Source of the DNA: Pseudomonadales bacterium
GTDB taxonomy: Bacteria; Pseudomonadota; Gammaproteobacteria; Pseudomonadales; Azotimanducaceae
Length of the DNA: 40,308 bases
NCBI GenBank assembly: GCA_029249645.1
Contig: JAQWWC010000289.1
Span: forward strand, 1-40,308
Direction of reading: 5' to 3'
The stretch's first letter is position 1; the number at the start of each line of letters is the position of its first letter. Under the pieces are notes generated by a model. It worked only from the letters and a program-made list of their open reading frames with translations. It was not told the DNA's origin and did not search any database. The position numbers and the translations under genes are program-made. Shown here piece after piece: positions 25,142-32,030 of the stretch.

Positions 25142-26323
25142 ATGATGAATACTGTGTCCCGGTCAACTGAGACCGAACTCATTGCGGCAGCGAGCACCTT
25201 GCAGGGTATGCTTGGCCGCCGCCGTCGAGAGATTGATGAAGCCCGTCAACTTCCCCAGGATCTTGCGGACCAATTGGCGGCCCAAGGTTTTTATAGATTG
25301 GTTGTGCCAGAGGATTTGGGCGGACTTGGGGTGTCGCCAGAAACGTTCTGTCGAATTTGCGAAGTGCTAGCCGACGCGAATGGCTCGGCCGCATGGTGCG
25401 TTTTTATTGGTGCGACGTCACAATACTTATTCGGCGCGCTGCCTCAGACGCAGCTTGAAGAGATGTTGAAAGATCCCAACGTTATTACCAGTGGGGTCTT
25501 TGCCGATAGTGGCACGGTCTGTTTTGAAAGTCGAAATGGCGTTTCGGGCTATCGCGTCAATGGTCATTGGCGCTGGGGTTCAGGGTGCCGTAATGCGGCG
25601 TGGATCTCGGGCGGTGTTCATGAGGTGAATGCCGATGGGGAACGGGTCAGGAGCGACTCGCCTTTAACTCGCGTATTTTTTAAGCCCGGTGAAATTGAGA
25701 TCCAAGATAACTGGCACGTATCTGGCCTGCGGGGTTCGGGTTCGAGCGATTACATTGCTGAGAATGTCTGGGTGCCGGCGACCCGATTGTCCGGGAATGT
25801 CGAAGATACGCCGCATGCCTCAAGGCCGATCTATCAGTTTCCCAAATTTGCGCTGCTTGGCTGCCCCATTGGCGCAATTTGTCTGGGGATGGCCACAGCC
25901 TGTTTGCAGGAAGTCATCAAGGTATCCAAGCAAAAGACGCCCCAGGGTAGTCGTCGGCCCTTATCACTGCGCCCGTCTTTACACATTGAACTCGCGGCAT
26001 CAGAAACGGCCTTGAGCGCTGCAAAGAGTTTGTTCTACCAGCGCATCGCGCAAGCCTGGAATCAGGCCCAACTTGGGCCTGCGAGCTTGACCGATCGTCG
26101 CGGCCTTCGAACCGCAACTGTCCACTTGGTAAATACCTCGATTAATGTGATCGACAAGATGTATACCGTGATGGGGGGGACCTCTGTTTATGAAGACTCC
26201 TGCCTTCAACAACATTTTAGAGATGTGCACGTCGCCTCCCAGCATATGATGGTGGGCGAGCCGGTTATGGAACTGGCGGGTCGGGTGATGTTGGAGCTGG
26301 ATGAAGAGGCCTTGGGCCTCTGA
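25142..26323 (+). CDS. Class D flavin-dependent monooxygenase (acyl-CoA-dehydrogenase fold)
   Basis: This roughly 393-residue protein has the three-part ACAD fold used by two-component flavin monooxygenases such as HsaA and p-hydroxyphenylacetate hydroxylase. Features are LVVPEDLGGLGVSPETFCRI near residue 58, GSAAWCVFIGATSQYLFG near 80-97, a GYRVNGHWRWGSGC strand near 135, and DNWHVSGLRGSGSSDYIAENVWVPATR near 195-220. These enzymes use reduced flavin delivered by a separate reductase; none is visible here. The start is uncertain: ATG codons at 25142 and 25145 follow GGAGAAG very closely, and a TTG at 25133 is also possible. The LLM gene follows after 37 bases on the same strand, suggesting an operon. 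Confidence 0.87.
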   Translation: MMNTVSRSTETELIAAASTLQGMLGRRRREIDEARQLPQDLADQLAAQGFYRLVVPEDLGGLGVSPETFCRICEVLADANGSAAWCVFIGATSQYLFGALPQTQLEEMLKDPNVITSGVFADSGTVCFESRNGVSGYRVNGHWRWGSGCRNAAWISGGVHEVNADGERVRSDSPLTRVFFKPGEIEIQDNWHVSGLRGSGSSDYIAENVWVPATRLSGNVEDTPHASRPIYQFPKFALLGCPIGAICLGMATACLQEVIKVSKQKTPQGSRRPLSLRPSLHIELAASETALSAAKSLFYQRIAQAWNQAQLGPASLTDRRGLRTATVHLVNTSINVIDKMYTVMGGTSVYEDSCLQQHFRDVHVASQHMMVGEPVMELAGRVMLELDEEALGL

Positions 26324-26360
26324 CGCAACTCGTTGTGACGCTATGACAAGGTAATGAGAT

Positions 26361-27296
26361 ATGGACTTGAAATTTGGACTGGCGACGCCCAGTCAATTGT
26401 GGTCGTTAGATTGGTCTGAACGACAGGCGTTGCTGAACCAGATCGAACTTGGGGGTTTCACACAGGTATTCTTAGCTGATCACGTTTCTTTTCGGAATGG
26501 TGCGGGGGCTGACGGGTTTGTTGAGGCCGCAGCGCTTGCTCAACTGCACCCAAACTTGGGTGTCATGATTAGCATTTATTTATTGCCCTTACGACATCCG
26601 TTGCCGGTGGCCAGACAGTTGGCGTCTATGGCGAGAGTTGCACCTGGGCGATTTACGTTTGGGGTTGGTATTGGCGGTGAAGATCCGCACGAGCTCGCGG
26701 TGTGTGGGGTTAATCCTAGGCAGCGGGGTGTTCGGGCCAATGAATCCTTGACGATCATTCAAGGGCTGCTGCGAGGTGAGACCGTATCTTTTTCTGGTCA
26801 AGCGTTCGAGATCGACAATGCGGTCATTCGGCCGACACCCTCAATTGCTATTCCAACACTGGTGGGCGGGCGATCCGACGCGGCGCTCAAACGAACTGCG
26901 CGGTTTGGCGATGGCTGGATTGGGGTTTGGTGCTCGGTCAAACGCTATGCCCAAGCGGTTGCAATGATCGAGGCGGAAGCCATCTCAATAGGGCGAGGTG
27001 ACGTGGATTGGTGTCACGGCTACCAGCCTTGGGTCGGGGTAGATTGGGACAGTGCTGAAACGGCGAAGGCCGCAGCGAAATCTGGTATGGAAGCGTTTTA
27101 TAAAATTCCTTTCGAACAGTTTGAACGCTATACACCCGTTGGGACGCCTTTTGAGGTTGCGGCGCAATTAGCGCCCTATGCCCGGGCGGGGTGCAAAATG
27201 TTCAATCTTAAGGTCTGCGCTGAGCGCCCCGAGGAAGAAGTCGCGCTCGGCGCGGCAGTGATAGAACACTTGGCGGAGCTTGTGGCAGCGGATTAA
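26361..27296 (+). CDS. LLM-class flavin-dependent oxidoreductase
   Basis: This 311-residue luciferase-like protein has LKFGLATPSQLWSLDW at the N-terminus, HPNLGVMISIYLLPLRHP near residues 65-82, VAPGRFTFGVGIGGEDPHEL near 94-113 and IPTLVGGRSDAALKRTARFGDGW near 165-187, all typical of this TIM-barrel family. AAGGTAATG precedes the ATG. It follows the class D monooxygenase closely. Both need reduced flavin, and the pair may act on one pathway. It is shorter than the LLM protein at 527 and not a recent copy of it. Substrate and cofactor (FMN or F420) are unknown. Confidence 0.86.
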   Translation: MDLKFGLATPSQLWSLDWSERQALLNQIELGGFTQVFLADHVSFRNGAGADGFVEAAALAQLHPNLGVMISIYLLPLRHPLPVARQLASMARVAPGRFTFGVGIGGEDPHELAVCGVNPRQRGVRANESLTIIQGLLRGETVSFSGQAFEIDNAVIRPTPSIAIPTLVGGRSDAALKRTARFGDGWIGVWCSVKRYAQAVAMIEAEAISIGRGDVDWCHGYQPWVGVDWDSAETAKAAAKSGMEAFYKIPFEQFERYTPVGTPFEVAAQLAPYARAGCKMFNLKVCAERPEEEVALGAAVIEHLAELVAAD

Positions 27297-27312
27297 TTAA
27301 GGGCGTCTGCAC

Positions 27313-27348
27313 GAGGACTTTGTCGAGGACCTTGTCGAGAACTTTTTG
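27313..27348. repeat. Three tandem 12-bp units
   Basis: GAGGACTTTGTC (27313-27324), GAGGACCTTGTC (27325-27336) and GAGAACTTTTTG (27337-27348) follow each other without gap; the second differs from the first at one position, the third at three. In one frame they encode repeated Glu-Asp/Asn-Phe/Leu-Val/Leu. Confidence 0.8.
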
Positions 27349-27383
27349 CGGGACTTCGCCAAGAAAATTTCAGCGCCGTCCTC

Positions 27384-27415
27384 TTTGGTGGGCAGCGAAT
27401 TTGGTGGGCAGCGAA
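27384..27415. repeat. Perfect tandem duplication of a 16-bp unit
   Basis: TTTGGTGGGCAGCGAA occurs at 27384-27399 and again at 27400-27415 with no mismatch. The unit length is not a multiple of three, so it does not preserve a reading frame between copies. Confidence 0.9.
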
Positions 27416-27617
27416 TTGAGAAGGCTAAGGCAGCCCGATCGGGCCCACCCGAGTGGCAAGGTTCTTGACAGAGAACGGTAAGTGGTAGCCTGGCGCCAGC
27501 ACTTTTATATGGATGCGTCACTTTAGGTGTTTGTGAGGTGATCGGTTAATCGATGTGTCGCATCGGTTCGCGAGTGATACTGTGTGAAAGCGTGGAGAGG
27601 AGAACCAAGGAGTCATA

Positions 27618-29255
27618 ATGATCGAGGTCTATGTCGCTAAAAATATCATCACGATGAATCCTTCTTTGCCAGAAGCAACGGCGATTGCGATTCGTAATGG
27701 CGAGATTCTTGAAGTGGGGAGCCTTGAGAGCCTTTCGCCTTGGCTTATAAGAGAGGATCATCAGATCATTGAGACCTTTCAAGACTGCGTGATTGTGCCA
27801 GGGTTTATTGACCCACATTTGCACCCTGCAATGGCTGCGGTGATTCTCCCGATGCACTTTATAACAGCTATGCCTTGGACGCTGCCTTGGTGCGAGGTCC
27901 CGGCATCGCTCACGCCGCGCGCTTTTGACCAAGAAATGCAGCGCATTAGTGCAACAGTCGACGACGAGATTCTGATCTTCTGGGGACATCATGATCTCTG
28001 GCACGGAACAATGCACCGAGATCGCTTGAACGCGATTGATGCCGACAGACCGATCGTTGCGTGGAACCGTTCTTTCCATGAGCTGCACATGAATTCTGCG
28101 TGTATGGCGCTGCTTGGCATCACCGAGGCGTCGATCTCGGGTCGAGCGCAGATCGATTTTGAGACGGGTCGTTTTTTCGAAAATGGCTTGGCGTTTGCGA
28201 TCCAAAAATTAAATCCCTATATCCTTTCAGACACTCGATTCACGCTGGGTCTTGAGCGATTAAAGCAAGTGGTGCACGCGGGTGGCCACACAACCATTGG
28301 CGACATGGCCGTTGGCTTGTTCGACTTTGAGCGTGAGTTGGTCACAACGGCTAAGATTTTTGAGCGCGCTGACACGCCCTTTCGAATTGAGCAAGTTCCG
28401 CATGGCGCCGTGGTGACCCATAATCGCAGTTTTGAGGAAACCCAAGCGGTGCTGACGGACTTGTCCGCGAATAGTAGTCATCGATTGAATTTTCGAGCCC
28501 GGGTGAAATTGTTTTCTGATGGGGCGTTCTTTTCTCAGCTCGCACAGCTATTGCCGCCGGGGTATCTAGATGGGCATGTGGGTGAGTGGCTCACGGCGCC
28601 CGAGGTGCTACACGAGCATATTCTAAATTTCTGGCGGGCGGGTTATCAAATCCATGTCCATGTGACCGGTGATATGGGGGTTGAAGTTGCCCTAGAAGGC
28701 CTAGCCAAGGCACAAGCCGAGCACCCAAGGCTGTTGCATGGCTTTACACTGGAGCACATGGGGTATGCGACGCCGGAGCAAATCGAGCGTGCTAAAGCGC
28801 TGGGTGCATCGGTCTCGGCGAATATTTATTATTTACACGAGTTGTCAGGACGTTATGCGGAACTGTCTGTGGGGTACGAACGGGCCTCGACGATGGGGCG
28901 CTTAAAAACTTGTTTCGATGCCGGCATTACGACGGCGCTACATTCAGATTTTACGATGGCCCCGGCTCAGCCTTTGCTCAATATGTGGGTCGCGGTGAAC
29001 CGTATCAACGCTCAAGGTGAGCAGATGGGGCCGGCAGAGTGCCTCACCCCCAATCAAGCGCTGGCGGCGGTGACGCTCAATGCGGCCAAAATTCTCGGCA
29101 TTGAGTCTTTCACAGGAAGCCTGAGAGCCGGTAAACGCGCCGATCTAACCGTCTTGTCCGACAGCCCCTTAACGGTCGATCCATTGCGGATAAAAGATAT
29201 TCGGGTTGTTGCAACCGTATTCGAAGGATTAGTTGCCCCCATTGAAACGGCTTAA
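27618..29255 (+). CDS. Metal-dependent amidohydrolase (amidohydrolase_3 / YtcJ-like)
   Basis: This 545-residue hydrolase of the amidohydrolase superfamily has a small beta domain at the N-terminus (VYVAKNIITMNPSLPEATAIAIRNGEILEVG) followed by the TIM-barrel motif CVIVPGFIDPHLHP, with the His67-x-His69 metal pair. Later ligands are probably His in HVHVTGDMG and in TLEHMGYATPEQIERA, and Asp in TALHSDFTMAPAQP. The C-terminal NAAKILGIESFTGSLRAGKRADLTVLSDSP closes the beta domain. An AAGGAG ribosome site precedes the ATG. The family hydrolyses amides, cyclic imides and related bonds, often with unknown substrates. The next gene, a COG0523 GTPase, overlaps its end by 23 bases. Confidence 0.91.
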   Translation: MIEVYVAKNIITMNPSLPEATAIAIRNGEILEVGSLESLSPWLIREDHQIIETFQDCVIVPGFIDPHLHPAMAAVILPMHFITAMPWTLPWCEVPASLTPRAFDQEMQRISATVDDEILIFWGHHDLWHGTMHRDRLNAIDADRPIVAWNRSFHELHMNSACMALLGITEASISGRAQIDFETGRFFENGLAFAIQKLNPYILSDTRFTLGLERLKQVVHAGGHTTIGDMAVGLFDFERELVTTAKIFERADTPFRIEQVPHGAVVTHNRSFEETQAVLTDLSANSSHRLNFRARVKLFSDGAFFSQLAQLLPPGYLDGHVGEWLTAPEVLHEHILNFWRAGYQIHVHVTGDMGVEVALEGLAKAQAEHPRLLHGFTLEHMGYATPEQIERAKALGASVSANIYYLHELSGRYAELSVGYERASTMGRLKTCFDAGITTALHSDFTMAPAQPLLNMWVAVNRINAQGEQMGPAECLTPNQALAAVTLNAAKILGIESFTGSLRAGKRADLTVLSDSPLTVDPLRIKDIRVVATVFEGLVAPIETA

Positions 29256-30111
29256 ATCCTCCAATGTTCGCCACGAAGACCGTCCGCTAACGGTGATTGC
29301 CGGTTATCTTGGGGCGGGGAAAACCACCTTGATCAATCGGATGCTTGCCGACGCGGTGGCGCCGTTTGCAGTCATTGTGAATGACTTGGGTGCGCTCGCG
29401 GTGGATCAGGCCTTGATTGCTGGCCAGCAAGGCACAACCATTGCTCTAACCAACGGTTGTGCCTGTTGCCAGATCAGTGCAGATCTGGCCGCTCAGCTGG
29501 CGAGGTTGCGGCAGGATGATTTTAGTGCGTTAGTGTTCGAGGCCAGTGGGGTTGCTAAGGCCAGCCGTCTTGCGAGCTTGACGAGTCAGGCAGAGGGCTA
29601 CGCTCTGGCAAAAGTGGTCACTTTAGTCGATGGGCTTGATGCGCCTAGATTGCTGTCGGATGCTTATTTGTCGCCCTTGATCAAAGAGCAGATCGCGGCG
29701 GCAGACTGGGTGCTCCAAACCAAACGAGCTGAGGGGGTGCATCCATCTCTGGCATCGATATCAAGCAATATTGGTCAACTACCTTCATCTGGTGCGCTGC
29801 CTGCGGCTCTGGCGCCCGAGTATCTCTTTGATCAAAGTGGACGCCTTGAGGCGGGCATTAAGGCGCCGTTATTTCAACATCGCGTCATTTTTCCACGGCC
29901 AGACGTTACCGCGGGCTTGCTGCAAGCGTTTATTGCAGACCACCTCGAAATTGAACGGGTTAAGGGTTGGCTGGTAGGCCCGACTGATGCGGTTTTAGTT
30001 CAGGCAACGCGCGCACATTTTCAGGCTCGATCAGGAGCCCGCGCCCAGGGTCAGGGATTACAGTTTATTTGGCGGGGTGATGTTGAGCTTGATTTCTCGG
30101 CGCTAACCTAG
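29233..30111 (+). CDS. COG0523 (CobW/G3E-family) GTPase, putative metallochaperone
   Basis: This 292-residue protein starts at a TTG inside the end of the amidohydrolase gene, with AAGGA four bases upstream. Walker A is GYLGAGKTT (24-32), the switch region VNDLGALAVD (49-58), and the family metal-binding CxCC is NGCACC (74-79). A short C-terminal CobW_C-like segment follows (VKGWLVGPTDAVLVQATRAHFQ). The guanine-specificity motif NKxD expected after ADWVLQ is TKRA here, so nucleotide preference may be altered. The protein is shorter than most COG0523 members. Overlap and likely translational coupling suggest it services the amidohydrolase or another metal enzyme nearby (inference). Confidence 0.87.
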   Translation: MPPLKRLKSSNVRHEDRPLTVIAGYLGAGKTTLINRMLADAVAPFAVIVNDLGALAVDQALIAGQQGTTIALTNGCACCQISADLAAQLARLRQDDFSALVFEASGVAKASRLASLTSQAEGYALAKVVTLVDGLDAPRLLSDAYLSPLIKEQIAAADWVLQTKRAEGVHPSLASISSNIGQLPSSGALPAALAPEYLFDQSGRLEAGIKAPLFQHRVIFPRPDVTAGLLQAFIADHLEIERVKGWLVGPTDAVLVQATRAHFQARSGARAQGQGLQFIWRGDVELDFSALT

Positions 30112-30316
30112 TGTTCGGCCTGTGCCGAGCTAAAAGATAGGCGTTGGACCGCTCCAAGCCCTGCAAACCATCTGGTAACGGGCAAAAATAGGGGCGCTCG
30201 GGCAAAGCTTACGAGTCGCGGCGCATTGAGCCGGTAATTATTGGGCCACCCTGTAGGTTCGGTAAATTAACGCTCAAGCAATAAAGGTATGCCTGATTTG
30301 CGTTCGCTTAAAAAAA

Positions 30317-30358
30317 CCTAGAACAAAATGAGTCTAGGGGACAACATTAGAATCTAGG
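30317..30358. repeat. Three CTAG-centred hexamers upstream of nnrU
   Basis: CCTAGA (30317-30322), TCTAGG (30333-30338) and TCTAGG (30353-30358) lie in the 288-base gap between the GTPase and nnrU; the first pairs as an inverted repeat with either of the others. The rest of this gap holds only an A-rich tract at 30310-30316 and an orphan AAGGAGG at 30371-30377. I see no gene in it. Confidence 0.6.
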
Positions 30359-30399
30359 AAGCCTCGCTTAAAGGAGGATCCTGACACCAAGAGGTCGAT

Positions 30400-30945
30400 A
30401 TGTTCTATTTAGGGTTATGCTTTTTTTTTGGTCCTCACGGGTTGATGTTGATTCAGCCCGTCAGGCAGCGCATTCAGGCCGTCCTACCGGCGGCGCAATA
30501 CATGGCACTTTTTAGTTTAATGAGCCTACTCGGGCTTGGCTTGATCGTTGCGGGATATGATTCAAGTCGCCCGATCGCGGCGCCCGTTATACCTTGGGCG
30601 GTGGTGCTGAGTCCTTGGCTAATGTTTGCTGCCTTTTTCTTCCTAATTGCTGCAAATGTTCCTGGATGGACGCGGTATCGTGTCCAGCACCCGATGACCC
30701 TTGGGGTTAGTCTTTGGGCGCTGACGCACTTGGCCGTTAATCCGGACCAGCATGCTTGGCTGATGTTTGGTTGTTTTTTTATTTTGGTGGTCACCTCCGC
30801 CTTGACCGCATCTGTGAGAAAAAAAGACAAACCCAGGCCCACGCCCCGTTGGATCTTTGATGGTCTGACATTCGGATTAGCCAGTGGGTTAACCTTTTGT
30901 GTATTTACATTCCACGGGGTGCTGTTTGGGGTTGGATTGTCTTGA
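30400..30945 (+). CDS. NnrU-family membrane protein
   Basis: This 181-residue protein has about five hydrophobic helices. It opens with MFYLGLCFFFGPHGLMLIQPVRQRI, the FGPH and P-x-R motif of NnrU, followed by YMALFSLMSLLGLGLIVAGYDSSR and HPMTLGVSLWALTHLAVN. NnrU relatives occur beside denitrification or heme-related genes and in MapB/ubiquinone-linked settings, and their biochemical role is not established. GAGG five bases upstream supports the ATG at 30400; a stronger AAGGAGG sits 23 bases upstream but is too far away. Its stop overlaps the presumed tadA start (TTGA at 30942-30945), so the two are probably one operon. Confidence 0.87.
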   Translation: MFYLGLCFFFGPHGLMLIQPVRQRIQAVLPAAQYMALFSLMSLLGLGLIVAGYDSSRPIAAPVIPWAVVLSPWLMFAAFFFLIAANVPGWTRYRVQHPMTLGVSLWALTHLAVNPDQHAWLMFGCFFILVVTSALTASVRKKDKPRPTPRWIFDGLTFGLASGLTFCVFTFHGVLFGVGLS

Positions 30946-31457
30946 TTAAAAAAGTCGACAACGAAGCAGGCGCGACCCGGGTCAGTGACTTGGTTCGAGA
31001 TGAAGGTTTCATGATGCTCGCGCTCGAACAGGCTGCCTTGGCTGAAAGCCTAGGGGAAGTCCCAGTCGGGGCGGTGGTGGTTTCAAACGGGGTCATCATT
31101 GGTCGTGGCCATAATCGAATGATCCTCGATCAAGATCCAACGGCGCATGCTGAGGTAGTCGCGCTTCGGCAGGCCGCTCAAAAGCTCAAAAACTATCGCG
31201 TCGTGCCGGCTACCCTCTATGTCACCTTAGAACCTTGTGCAATGTGCGCCGGTGCGATGGTTCATGCGCGCCTACAAACACTTGTATTTGGCGCCAGTGA
31301 GCCGAGGGCGGGGGCGGTCTGCTCGCAACAGCGTTTTTTTGAATCAACGTACTTGAATCATCAGGTCGTAACGCGAGGGGGTATCTTAGCGGAGGCGAGT
31401 TCGTCGCGGCTTAGGGCTTTTTTTAAGGCTAAACGACTAGCCACGCCGGGGGCTTAA
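30942..31457 (+). CDS. tadA: TadA, tRNA-specific adenosine-34 deaminase
   Basis: Converts adenosine 34 to inosine in tRNA-Arg(ACG), which widens wobble pairing. With the TTG at 30942, which overlaps the nnrU stop (TTGA), the protein has 171 residues, close to E. coli TadA (167). The zinc/active-site motifs are HAE at 69-71 (PTAHAEVVALR) and PCAMC at 98-102 (LEPCAMCAGAMVHAR), and GAVCSQQRFF occurs late in the protein. Other starts are possible, including the ATG at 31011 with a nearby GAAGG. The longer frame from 30897 lies inside nnrU. The 3' end overlaps the opposite-strand gene by four bases (TTAA). Confidence 0.93.
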   Translation: MIKKVDNEAGATRVSDLVRDEGFMMLALEQAALAESLGEVPVGAVVVSNGVIIGRGHNRMILDQDPTAHAEVVALRQAAQKLKNYRVVPATLYVTLEPCAMCAGAMVHARLQTLVFGASEPRAGAVCSQQRFFESTYLNHQVVTRGGILAEASSSRLRAFFKAKRLATPGA

Positions 31458-31936
31458 AACTTTTTCGACAAGATGCGGTTGAGCTCCTCCAGCGCTACCC
31501 GGTCAATGTCACTAAAATTTTTGAAATGAATGCTGTCAATATCCAGCACACCAACGACTCGATTCTGCACAATGATCGGGACCACGATCTCCGACTTCGA
31601 GGCGCTTGAGCAGGCGATGTGCCCCGGAAAGTCATCAACGTTGTCAACAATGATGGTTTTGCGTTGTGCCCAACTTTGCCCGCAAACGCCTTGGCCCTGC
31701 TTGATTCGGGTGCAAGCGATAGGGCCTTGAAACGGACCCAGCACCAGCTCGTCGTGTTTAACCAGATAGAAACCAGCCCAAAGCACGTTTAGGCCTTGAA
31801 AGAGGCCCGCGGCGGTATTGGCAAGACTCGCAATCAGATCATCTTCACCTTGAATCAGGACTTCGATTTGAGGGACAAGCGCTTGATAGCATGTGGCACG
31901 ATCCTGTGTTTCAGGGAGGATGAGGGTCTGGGTCAT
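31454..31936 (-). CDS. msrC: Free methionine-(R)-sulfoxide reductase (GAF-domain fRMsr)
   Basis: This 160-residue GAF-fold enzyme reduces free methionine-R-sulfoxide and protects against oxidative loss of methionine. The three catalytic cysteines of the family are at 75 (IACTRIKQG), 85 (GVCGQSWA) and 109 (HIACSSASKSEIVVPI), and VLDIDSIHFKNFSDIDRVALEEL closes the GAF domain. The ribosome site AAGGGGA lies six bases before the ATG. It is divergent from purL and convergent with tadA, sharing four bases at the stop. Length and motifs agree with E. coli YebR/MsrC. Confidence 0.93.
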   Translation of the reverse strand: MTQTLILPETQDRATCYQALVPQIEVLIQGEDDLIASLANTAAGLFQGLNVLWAGFYLVKHDELVLGPFQGPIACTRIKQGQGVCGQSWAQRKTIIVDNVDDFPGHIACSSASKSEIVVPIIVQNRVVGVLDIDSIHFKNFSDIDRVALEELNRILSKKF

Positions 31937-31975
31937 AATTTATCCCCTTTTTGAGCGGTCGATTGCAGCAAGTCA

Positions 31976-32004
31976 TGTGACCGTGGGCAAAGCACGGCTA
32001 TAAT
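31976..32004 (+). promoter_or_regulatory. Probable purL promoter
   Basis: A perfect TATAAT (31999-32004) lies 26 bases before the purL ATG. The matching -35 at 17-base spacing is only TGTGAC (31976-31981), a weak match. Transcription would start near 32011. No PurR-like operator was recognised. Confidence 0.6.
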
Positions 32005-32030
32005 AAGGTTTTATTCCAAATGGCGACAGC

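Larger units (their letters stand above)
27297..27617. other. 321-base stretch without a recognised gene: tandem repeats and dyads
   Basis: Between the LLM gene and the amidohydrolase I see short tandem repeats (listed separately), a GTTCT-N6-AGAAC dyad (27461-27476) overlapping a TTGACA -35-like box (27465-27470), and a CTGGCGCCAG palindrome (27490-27499). No convincing -10 lies at the right spacing from the TTGACA. A 55-codon open frame from just after a TAA at 27298 to a TGA at about 27466 spans the first repeats but has no ATG, GTG or TTG before the repeats; only a CTG at 27307, with AAGGG upstream, could start it. Confidence 0.5.

Noticed and set aside
27465-27470. TTGACA as a firm promoter for the amidohydrolase
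   Set aside because: No -10 hexamer lies 16-18 bases downstream, so I keep it only as a possible activator-dependent site.
27546-28205. 219-residue minus-strand frame opposite the amidohydrolase
   Set aside because: Rich in Arg, His and Cys with no family signature; it overlaps the conserved HxH region of a real gene.
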